From contig NMRA01000203.1 of NCBI GenBank assembly GCA_002633005.1, positions 3,852 to 67,301 on the forward strand: 63,450 bases of DNA, in the 5' to 3' direction. Of the stretch, positions 46,237 through 58,200 are shown piece by piece. The translations under genes and the position numbers were made by a program. Numbering within the stretch: the stretch's first letter is position 1; each line of letters opens with the position of its first letter. The stretch comes from Phoronis australis. Taxonomy: Eukaryota; Phoronida; Phoronidae. The notes below the pieces were generated by a model that had not been told where the DNA came from, did no database searches, and saw only the letters and a program-made list of their open reading frames with translations.

Positions 46237-49200
46237 GATGTGAGAGCTGAAATGAGTGAAGTAGAATCAGAAGATGAAAAACTGAACTCCCCATCTGGGG
46301 AACCTGTGATGGTGGTGGATATCAAAAGTAATCCCAGTGTCAGTGCAAGGTCTGACGTCAGTGCTGATAACGATACATTGAATGGGTAAAGTTTAAATTT
46401 AAGCACTTGGTAAACTGGTCTGGAATATCAATTTGACAACTAATTATTTGTGATTCATTTACTCAATTAAAGTCGTCTGCTTGCTTTGTCTCATGTTTTA
46501 TTTTGTGAATGTGCCTTATAAGTAATTTCTTGTTATTTTAATGTTGGTAAAGCGACAACAGGTGGCATACAGTAAGTTCAAATTATCTCTAGCTTATCAC
46601 ACTGGTTAAAAATGAGTACATTCATTATGACTGTTGTAACTAAGTCTTTCATGTCTGAAAGACAACATCTGAAACACATAATTACTAAACTTTTATGTAC
46701 CCACATATTTACATATGGGTGCATATTGCCCTCATCTCTGTCTGGGCATCCGTAGCTGTATCTGTCTGGCCGTCCGTAGCTGTATCTGTCTGGCCATCCG
46801 TAGCTGTATCTGTCTGGGCGTCCGTAGCTGTATCTCCTAAACCCCTCAAAGGATCGTAATGAGAGTTGAAAGATGTATTCTTATGGATCTGACGACGGGT
46901 GACGACGAATGTTGGCAGTTTTATTTTTTACGGTTTCCACTGTATCTTTGAAATGCTTTGATAAAATTTCATGAAATTAGGCAAATAGGTTTCTTTTAAG
47001 GAGACGACAACACCTTTCCATTTTCAGATGGCTTTGATGATTCTGCACCATCTAGTGGCCATTTTTTATGCGCCCACATATGAGTGCATATGGCCGTCAT
47101 CTATCTCTGGGTGTCCGGCGTTCGCACATGTATCTCCTAAACCCCTTATAAAATCTCTCTTTGGCAGATATGTTCCTATGAAGCTGATGACGGATGACGA
47201 CGATTTTCAGACTGATCTGACTACCACTGTGCCCTCTAGTGGCAATTTTGATTTTTTACGGTTGCCTCTGTATCTTTGTAATTCTTGGATGGATTTTCAT
47301 GGAATTTGACATATAGGTTTCTATTGTGAAGGTGACGACACCTTTACATTTTCGGATGTCATTGACGATTCGATTCTGTGCCATCTAGTGGCTGCTTTTT
47401 AAATTTTCGAGTCCAGTTTTTGGCATCCGCCTTTCTATCTACCAAACTGCTGGAAGGATCATTTTGAAAATTGGCATGTGTGTTTCTGATGAGAGGACCA
47501 CAGTTGACATAGATATTTGGGTGTGTGTTCCTATGAAGTTGACCACAGTTAATGATTCTATAACCAGGTCAACCTTACGCAAGAAATCCAGTTAATGAAC
47601 AAGGCCTTTAGAGAGAGGGCGGAAACGTCTGACTCACTAGACTCACTGTGCTTTTCAATAAATGATTGAAGACGATGACGAGTGCGCCGTATCTTCACAG
47701 TTCATCGATGGATTTTCATGAAATTTGGCAACTAGGTTTCTATTAAGGTGACGACAATGCCTTTTCATTTTCGAGAAGATGGTACGTATTGTGTACCTCC
47801 TAATGAGGAGTTTTAACAGTTTCAAATCCATTTTTGGCATCCACCTTAACCATCAAACTGCTTGGAGGATCATTATGAAAATTGCTGGATGTGTTTCTGA
47901 TGAGAAGGCCGCAGCTTCTGTTGATATTCGAATGGGTCACACTACTTTGGCGCCCCCTACTGGAGTTTTTTATGTCTACAGCCGTGTCTCTTTAACCTGT
48001 TTAGGATTTTTTTTGAAATTTGATGAACGTATTCCTATTTAGCTGACAACAATTTATGACACGTTTCAGACCCATTTGATTACCACTGGGCCCCCTTGTG
48101 GCAGTTTTAGTTGTTTACATTTGCCTCTATTTTCGTAGCTCATCGATGAATTTTCATGAATTTGGCTAATAGGCTTCTGTTAAGGAGATGACGATAGTCT
48201 TCCATTTTTAGATGGATTTGATGTATTTTTGCACCACCTAGTGGCTAGTTATATTTTTTGAGTGCGTTTTTTGTTCCCGATAAGAAAACCTTTGCAGATG
48301 GATTTGACAAGTGTGACGACTCCTGGTGGTGATTTTTGTCTTATTTGCTTCCTCGGCTGTAGCTCCTTACTCCTTTGAAGGATCTTTGTGAAATTTTGCA
48401 ATAATTATTCTTATATAATTATAAATGTCACTATGGCTTCATATGACTTTTGGATGCTCCTGACTATCGCTGTACACCCTAGTGGCAATTTTAGTTTTTA
48501 CATTATCTGTGTCTTTAGAGTTCTTTGACATTTTTATTGAAATGTGGCAAACCAGTTTCTGTTAAGATGACGTTAGCATCTATCCATTTTGGGTTGGATT
48601 TGTCGTATGCTGTGACACTTAGTGTTAATTTTTTGACACTAATAAAAAACCCTAGAAGCACACTGTTTGCGTTGCTGTCATGGGCGCATTTCAACGCTTG
48701 TTCTTAATAAATTTTCTAGTCAATTTTTAGCGTCCGCCTTCCTATCTGCTAAACCACTTGAAGAATCCTTATGAAAATTGGCGAGTGTGCTCCTAGTCAG
48801 GAGGCTGGGGCTGACATTGAATTTCAGACGGGTTTTACTACTTTTGTTTTCTAGTGATGAATTTTTGTGTCTGGCACCTTAACTCCGTGCAAGAACTGAT
48901 CCAAATACCAGTGTGCCCCCTAGTTGCAAAGTGATCTTTATGTTTGCCTCTGTATCTTCGGAGTTCATCAAATTTTTATGAAGTAGTCAATTAGTTTTCT
49001 ATTAAGGAGATGACAGTGCCTTCCAAATTGCCGGACAGATTTGATGCGTTCTGTGCCACCTGGTGACCATTCAAAAATTTGTGACTGTTTTTGACGTCTG
49101 CCTCTCTATCTGCCAAACCACTCAGAGGATCAATATGAAAATTGACGTTTATGTCCCTTATGCTAAGGCCCTGGCTGACATTGATTTTTGGATGTTTTTG

Positions 49201-52200
49201 AATATTCTGGCACCCCCTAGGGGCAATTTTGGTTTTTTGCATCTAAGACTATATCTCCGTAGCCCTTTGAAGGATCTTTACGATATTTTTACGTTTGTTT
49301 CTATATCTTACGAATAGAAGCACAATGTTAACATCATTTTGCACTAATGAAAATTCACATTTTATAATCTTCATACATTGGTATTGGAAAGCTGCATTTC
49401 AGGAATAGAGTCCCACGGGGGCATTAATGTAATTCTACAAGGAGAACTGTTGTTTCATTAACAATAACACCACCTACTAAATTTTAAGTTGTTCATTCGG
49501 GCAGATTGATCCTGATTTCAGTTCGGAAGAGAGTGGCTGTGAACAGGAGGACCATCCTTCCGATGACCGTCCTTCCAGCGGGAGAAGAAAAAGATCTGTA
49601 AAAACTGTGAATGGGGTCAAAGTTGATCTTGTACCTCCTGACAAGAATCTAAGGAAGGCTGAGAAACGAGCCGCTAGATATACTAAAGAAAATAGGGTAA
49701 ATGAAAGTAAATAAGAAATTTGTATTTAAGCTGTAGCTGACTTAAAACTAAGAGTTAGATTGGATAAAGTTTGTGAGATGTACATTTGTACTGAATGTAC
49801 TATCATATTATTATAAACATCAGTTAAAAAACCTGATTGCTAGTCTCAGTATTTTGTATGAATGGTTGATTGGCTATGACCTAATGTTTGAAAGTTTATA
49901 ATTTTGTAAAAGGGTCCTTTGAAATCATTTCATGTGTTTGCGAACTGAATAATAATTATTTAACTAGCAAGTAAGTTTTTCTGATTAGAATTGACCAAAA
50001 CAAGGTTTTACTCATTGTTATTGACTGCTTTACTACATGATCCTGGGTTAAAATTATTCAAATGATGATTGTAATTATAGTTTTGTTGTTTACCTACCAG
50101 GCGGATGATGCAATTCGAGCATTTGTGCAGTGTACGGCGTTTGCCAGAATAGTGCATGGAGATAACCACTGGAAGTTGGCCAGGGCATTTGCCAATCTGG
50201 CACGTGCTTATCTCGACCTCAAGAGTGAGCATTCTTTTATTCAGTTTAAAACTTGCAGCTCAGAGTACAGTCAGAGTACAGTCACAGTGCAAGCAGAGTA
50301 CAGTCACAGTGCCAAGTTTTCTCCTGAATTGAGTACCCCAACTTACACACAAAAACTGACCTTGCATCAGCACCTCAGTTGTACAGACATGATTCCTGAG
50401 TGGAAATTAACATGCATCTCAGGGGGGAGGGAGTATTACTGTGCAGGAGAAACTCAGTTGAGACCTAAGGTGGTTACTTTGTTTAATTGAAAGAGGCCCC
50501 ATGCCATGATACAGAGAGGCACTATTACCTAAAGTAGCTCCAAAGGACGCAGAAGAAAATTTGGCCATCAACTTACAATTAACTATTACATAATGAAGCA
50601 TTCATTGTTACAAATGCTGTGCTGAGCAACACTTGCTTCTTTGCTCATTTGAACTTTGGTTTACATTAAAAATTCTCCTGACTAGTTTGGGACGGTGAAA
50701 AACTATTTTACTAACGGTTGGACCTTGTACCAAGTTTTATAAATGGTCAATAATGGTACGATCGTCTCAGCTAGCAGAACTCAATCCATGAAGGGATATA
50801 TGTATTGTGTCATGTCTTGAAATTGAGGTTTACCAGTTGGTGAAATTTGTCAAGACAGGTTTAGACCTGTGTTGATTTTAAGTCTTCAAGTTTTCAAAGC
50901 ATTTTCTTGTTTTTGACATTTTTGCTGCATATGCTACCTGAAATCTAGATCTTAGAGAACTTGAGATGATTAAATGCTAAAAACAATCATTACTGATCAA
51001 AGCCTTGCCCTCAGCAAATGTTTTCCAAATGAATAGGTATTGACAAATTATCATTTCTAATTGCAGAAATGTCTGAGATCGAATCAATTTATTTTCAGGT
51101 AATAAGACCGCTGGTCTATATTATGAAGCATTGCATATTAACAATTAATATACACAAAATGTGAATGATCAAGACTCATCAGATAATTTATGAGCGATGA
51201 ATGAGTTGTCATTTGACCGTGAGAGTAAGCTGCTTTATTATTTGTTTCAGATTATCTGCCTCAGGCCCAGCATCATGCTGAGAATGCACGCAACATAATG
51301 TTATCCTGTTCCTCATTGTCAGAACTACCAAAGGAAAAAAGTCAGATCTATCTCGTTCTCATTACTCTCTACCACACATTGGGCAGATCCTGCACTGCGC
51401 AGAAAAAGTATCCTTTCCTGTAGCTTTGGCAATGTGGGTAAATAATGACCAAATAAAATCTGTCCTTAAAATCAACATTTTATTTCGAATTATTTAGTGG
51501 TGTTGGAAAGATAGGCGTTCTACTGTAACAGTTATTCTGTTGCTAAAGTTGTGGTGGGATCTTTCGCGTTGGCTCTCCATGCCATGAAATATTGCGTCAC
51601 TATTGGCCTATTTCTTTTTTCGCCAATTCTTCAATCAAGTGTTCTTCTATTCACGAGGTTGCATACATGTCACAACAAATCATTGGAACTGGTTTAATTT
51701 CGTTACAAGTTTTTAGTTTTTTAGTATCCGGCAAAGGGAATTTCAGACCAAATTTTGCTGTTGTGAAGCTGACATTATGTCCTGAGAGATATCCCAAAAA
51801 TTAGGAAACGGCACGTGGGCATGTCATGAGCGTACTATTTTCAAAGTGACGATAGACTTTTCTTTGTTACAAAAGGTAGAAAATTATGCAAGAAAATGTT
51901 GTTTTATTATAATTAGATTGTTGCAACAAGCAAGGTTAGTGTCAGTTGATTCCTAGATTGTTGCAACAAGCAAGGTGAGTGTCAGTTGATTCCTAGATTG
52001 TTGCAACAAGCAAGGTGAGTGTCAGTTGATTCCTAGATTGTTGCAACAAGCAAGGTGAGTGTCAGTTGATTCCTAGATTTTGCAAACACCCCCTCCGGTC
52101 GTTATCTCTACATGTTGATTATAAGTTTCACGAAGAGGTGACGAGCATAACTACCCGGAGTTTCGGGGTCTTACGGAGCTCAACACACTGTGGTACCTGG

Positions 52201-55200
52201 CTGTATCGTGGCGATGGTCTTCATGCTTCTAGCTGGTGGCTACCTTTCCTGTTGTCACAGAAAGACATTTTTTCAGTATAGTGGTATCTAGTTATGTGAG
52301 ACTGACAATGTGCAAGCGACATTGAATGGAATTGTAAGTCATTTCCTAAAGTGCATCCATGTACAATTTATTAATTTTTTTATAGAATGCCATTACATGC
52401 TTTGGTAGTGGTTTTTAAATTTCATTTGCTTTTTTGTTGATGAGAGTGTAAATTAAAAAGCTTCTTTATCCTTCACTGACATCACTAGATATCCAGAAGC
52501 TGAGATGGCCCTAGAAAAAGCAGAACAAATTTGTGATAAAAGGTCAAAGTTAAGCTGTGTGTCTTCAGATGAAAGTGATGAGCTGGAGATTAAACTGCGA
52601 ATGGCACAGGGAAGGTTAGTACAACTTGTAGTGTAGTAATTCCACAGGGAAGGTTAGTACAACTTGTAGTGTAGTAATTCCACAGGGAAGGTTAGTACAA
52701 CTTGTAGTGTAGTAATTCCACAGGGAAGGCTAGTACAACTTGTATTGTAGTAATTCCACAGGGAAGGTTAGTACAACTTGTAGTGTAGTAATTCCACAGG
52801 GAAGGTTAGTACAACTTGTAGTGTAGTAATTCCACAGGGAAGGTTAGTACAACTTGTAGTGTAGTAATTCCACAGGGAAGGTTAGTACAACTTGTAATTC
52901 GTGTAGTAATTCCTTGCCATTAACTTGTTCTATTACAATTGTTCGTTTTTGGGACTTTTTTTGAGTTGTGTTTCTGGGAGGAGTAGCTTCAGGTTGTCAA
53001 CCTAGTATGAGTTACATGATACCAACAGATGTCACTCAGGAATTGCAAGTCGGCTGATTTTCCATATCACAATTACAGCCTCGGAATACTTTAACAAATT
53101 ATCTCTGTAACTAGCAGTTATGGATATATTTTCAAATATTTTTTACTTTTCCTAATGTGAAATTTAGTCATTATTTAGATACAGTAGTGTGGAGCATATT
53201 AAAGATCACATTTCTGACTTAAATCTCACATCGCTTTTCTTGAAACGGATCCCACATTTTTCAAGCAAAAACTTCTCATTGTCTCACTGAAATTTGACAT
53301 GGTTTGGATTATATTAATGTGCCGTGTTTCATGCCAAACCACTATCTGAGCAAACAAGAGCAATAATTATGAAATTATGAAATGTAAAATATACAATTAA
53401 TGTAAAATAACTAATATAAGATCATGAAACATGTTCATTTGACTGGGGGGTACATAATATTGAAAAGGTCTTCATACACAGTCGACGAATTACGTACCAG
53501 TTAACATTTTAGGCTATGGGGGCTCTACAAACTAATGATGTGAATGGGTTGGACTTGTGATGTCATCCTTATAGGCTGTAGGGACATCTCTTGGTTGTCT
53601 CGTTTGCTTGTAGTGCTCTGCAAAGCCTTAGGTATCTGGCAAGGCATATTGACCGATGTCTCTATTCATGCAGGAGGCACCTTTTTATGGGATAAGCTTC
53701 CCAGATCCATCTTATACTTCTGGTAAATTGTGTGGCAGGATTTTACAATTGTCTCAGTCAATTACATGATTGAAATGCATTGCGTGATCAGTAACCCCGG
53801 AGCTGTGATATATGGCCTGAGATGCACGTTTCTGATTGCGAGTGTAGGGATGATGTTCCCTACTATTACGTAATCTTTAATGTTCAGGGCAAGTTGCGAG
53901 TCTTCTGCCAGTTTCACTTTACTGATACATTTACTGTAACAAATAGCGCACTGTATCCGATATACTTTCACAGTGTTTACACATGTACAAGAAACTTACT
54001 GAGCATTCTAACTGGTTTGGCTACTGTGGGAGTACCTGTGTCCTGTCTTCCAGACTGGCTGCCAAACAGCAGAGATTTGCTCCTGCTGCCATCTATTTTG
54101 AGAAGGCGCTGGAGTTGATTGAACGACAGCATGGCAGTGATAGCGTAGAGCTGATCCCTGTCTATCAGAATCTTGGCAAGGTGGAACAAAGCAAAGGGGA
54201 ACATGCTAATCAGGAGAAGGCCATTGAAATGTTTCTGCAAGCGCACTCAATAGCCGGGGCAAAGTGAGTACTGCTATGTGAATGTAATTACCAGAGAACA
54301 AGTTGCATGAAACTACCATTGTGTCACATTCCCTGCAGTAACTCTGTACTCACTGCCTTGTTTTTGTTGTTTGCATGCTACTTGTAAAATTAAATGAAAT
54401 ACATTAGGTATTGGGAATTTATGTCAGGAGTTTCAGTTTTTATTATTAGCGCTTCGAGAATTTTCAGACAAAAGGTATCCCGTTCGAAATACCTATCGAT
54501 GGTATTGTCGACGATGTCTGTCTGTTATAATAAGGCATTATCACCACTGCACTATGAGATGTGGCTGCTTCGGTCCACATGTGCTCATGGTCTTGGTAAA
54601 TAATAATATTACTTGTTCATCCTGCGGTTAGCTAGTAATTATTACATTTGTCCGCAGTTACAGTGATGGAACAATAGAGCTGGCTGATACAGCACACTCC
54701 TTAGCTCAGGCTTACTCTAATACTGGGGAGGAAGACGGAGAAAGTACGTAGTACATTTTATATACGATATTTAATTGTTCTCTGACTGGCAAATTGTCAT
54801 TTTGCATAAAACTTGACTAGGTCAACAATTTGTGGTAAATCTAATGTATTCTTTTTGATGATCACCTGCTTGGACATGTCTGTAGTTGAATGTTATTCCT
54901 TGAAAAAAAGATGTCCTTTGACTAAAATAAAACTGCTAATTCAGAGTAATCCAAACTTACCTGTGGTGATGTCCTAATTTTCAAACCACATAAGTGTAGA
55001 TCTCATCTTTAAAAGAGAGCAGATGCTCAGTAATGTTTGATTATCTGGAGTAATGTTTAAAATACAAGAGGGTTTCTTTTATTTATAGCAACTGGTGAAA
55101 GCTATCTGAATGAATGTCTCACGACATATCTGACAATCTATGGGCCGAACCATGAACAAACCCTGGGCATACAGAATGAACTAGCTCACGTCATGGCTAG

Positions 55201-58200
55201 AACAGATCGATCTGAGGTGGGTAAAATGACCAGTCTTTAATTTTACAGTTAGGTTATCAACACTGTTGCTGCTATATATTTAAGAACTCGTCGATGGCTT
55301 CACATATTAAAGCAAACTGGAAAACTTGACTGCATATACAGCATTATCATGAAAATCTATTCTCAGTTGATTTTGGTTTGATGGTTTATAGTTTTGTGAC
55401 TATATGTGGAGCCTCATTAACCACACACAAGTTGTGGAGTAGTATCGTTTGAGCTCTATAAAGTCTGCTATAACGTCTGCTATTTCTACAGTACCTTAAA
55501 ACCTACTATTAAAGAGTAAATTTTAGCAAAGGGTCAGAAACTAGGTTATGACAATGTCCATCATGATTTTCATTGCCATGGTTATCAGTACCTCATTAAG
55601 GAGTAGGGTTACACTGGAATTACCTCAGTTCTAATAGAAGTAGTTGTGCGTTTATTCCGTGTCCTATAAAATACAAAACTAAAATTCCAATATTGAATTC
55701 GGGAAGGCCCTGTGAAGGACATTACAGCCCTCTGACCCCAGTGCAAAAAGGTGCATTTGTCATTGTTGATGGTTTAATGCATGGATTTCTGTGCTAATTG
55801 TACGCACGAAAGTCGGCAAAAGGTCGGGCAAACACAACTTAGATACCCTTATTCACAAATGAGCTGTCTGAAATCATAGTTCTTGTATGTAGTGCTGTTG
55901 CTGTAAACTTATTACAGTTGCGTTACCCATTGACGTTTTGATACAATGTTGTTGCAGGAAGCCATTTCAATGCTGAAGTCTACAATCAAACCCAAAGGTG
56001 AAGTGTTTGGTGAAATCTCTGGTGAGGTGGCTGAGACACACAAACTGATTGGTTCATTACACTTATCAAGTGGCAATCAAGAAACAGCATTAAAGTCTTT
56101 TAATAAGGTGAATATTGTTAATTTAGTTGTTTTGTTTGTGAAACAGTACATTTCAGTAGATGGTTAGTGTTCAGATATTGATAACACTTTTGTCTAAACG
56201 TAGTTTGCTATTCCATGTACTGATTACAGATTGCCCACTGTCTCTTGTTTGTAAAACTTTTGAAGACATGACAGTTTTAGTCTGTTTAGGTTAACTAAAG
56301 TGTTTAATTTGGCTATACTGGTTAGAATGCCATGATCCCTCCATAAGTTCGTAGTAAAATTAATTTGGATGGTGTGGCTTAGTCAACACTGTATAAATGG
56401 GTGAACTATTTATCATGATTCAGGGGATTGTACATCAGGCAACAATGTTGTGTCTTAACCAATTATATTGCTTCTTGGCCAGGGTATTATAGTAAAAACT
56501 TCATTTCAAAAACATAATACAAACAGATGTTTCTATAAGAGCATCATCATACAAAAGAAAAGAAAGTGTCAATGAATTGGCATCAAATAATCAAGTGACT
56601 TGTGCATTGAGTTGCTTTGCAAGCGTTGCCTGATGGTACTCTTACGTAAGAGTGAAACATTTGTAGTGGAATGAGTGTTCATTATCCGACTCCGTCAATA
56701 ATTGTGAGTGATGGTAAGTTACCGGTTTGGAGTTTGGTGAACCCTTTGATTGTATAGCTTTAGGGTCTGACTCGGTCCCTTCCTGTCATTCCCCATCATG
56801 TGGTAGTCAGGAGAGACACCTACTGGCTGTCACGTGAAGCTAGGGTTGTAGATAGCAGGCAGGTCATAACCCTTATCCCTATTAAGAGAGGGCTTCCACC
56901 ACCTGATCTTGACAGACTCACGTATTTTGCGGCTCCAGAATTTGTCCTCCCTAGCCAGGATAGTCACATGGTCAGTGGTAATGTTGTGAATGGTTGACAC
57001 ACAGTGGTCTCCCACTGCTGTGAGAGTTGCAAGGTTTTTACATAATTTGTTCATTCACTCTGGTGCCTTAATTATATCTCCCCAATATATGATGCTGGGC
57101 ATTCCAGGCACTTAGATCACACCACATGTTTTGAAGTCAGATGTTATGTCCTTAGGGTGTACTTCCTGATGGTGTTAATCACTTTGTGGTAGGTACCCAC
57201 TCCATGACTGATGAAAATCTTAGTGAATTTCTGTCTGGAAGTCCTCTCATGTATAGGGGGACACTAACGCTATCCTTGCCAACACTACGTCTAGAGTGGT
57301 CATGTGATCTGAAACACCAATCCTTGTAATCATTGTCCCTAAGGGCTCCTTTGGTGTGTGCTCGCTTTTGGTGTTTCTCTTTTTTTTTCCGTGACTTCGT
57401 TCTCAACTCTGGTCTGACAACAGTTTGTTTATGCTGTTGATGATGATTTGAATCGAAATTCAAATATGGATCAGTATGTGTGGGTTTTCTGTAGATAGTG
57501 ATGTTGACACTACCACGATCCTTGATGTTGACACTACCATAATCCTTGATGTTCATGCAAGTGTCCAAGAAAGGTAGGTGACCGATTAACACCATCAGGA
57601 GCTTACTTGTTCACCCTAAGGACAAAACATTTTGACTTCAGAAATGTGGTGTGATTTAAGAAATATTCAATTGCCCGGAAAGCCTGACATCATACGTTGG
57701 AAAGACTTCACGTAGTTTAGGCACCAAAGTGAAAGAACACATTTTGTAAAAATCTTCAGTTGGTACTATCGCAGCGTTGGAAGACCACTGTGTGTCACCC
57801 CTTCACAACATTACCCCCGATGATGTGGCTATCCTGGCCAGGGAGGACAAGTTCTGGAGCCGCAAAATATTCGAGTGTGTCAAGATTAGGTGGGGGAAGC
57901 TCTCCGTTAATAGGGATAGGGGTTATGACCTGCCTACCATCTACATTTCCCTAGCTTCACGTGACCGCTAGTAGGTGTTTCACCTGGCTACTACATGAGA
58001 GGGAAGGCTGGGAAATTTAGACCTACGTCAGTCAGCACTGAAGAAGGGCCCGATTAGGATCCGAAAGCAACGCAATCCAAATGCTTAACAGACTCTGAAC
58101 AGGTAACTTGCCATCACTCATGAAACATTCCTATTTTGTTTTTAAAGTGTGAAGTTTTCTGTAACTATGGTGATTGTAAGAATTTTGATAAATAAATTTT

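Noticed and set aside
49505-49696. TTC23-like exon 2 starting at 49505
   Set aside because: GGGCAG is a plausible acceptor, but total length would not be divisible by three; 49489, preceded by CTACTAAATTTTAAG, keeps the frame.
50225-50490. Read-through continuation of the TTC23-like exon ending at 50224
   Set aside because: GTGAGC donor and exact phase to 51251 show that this is intron; the extension is repeated CAGAGTACAGTC sequence.
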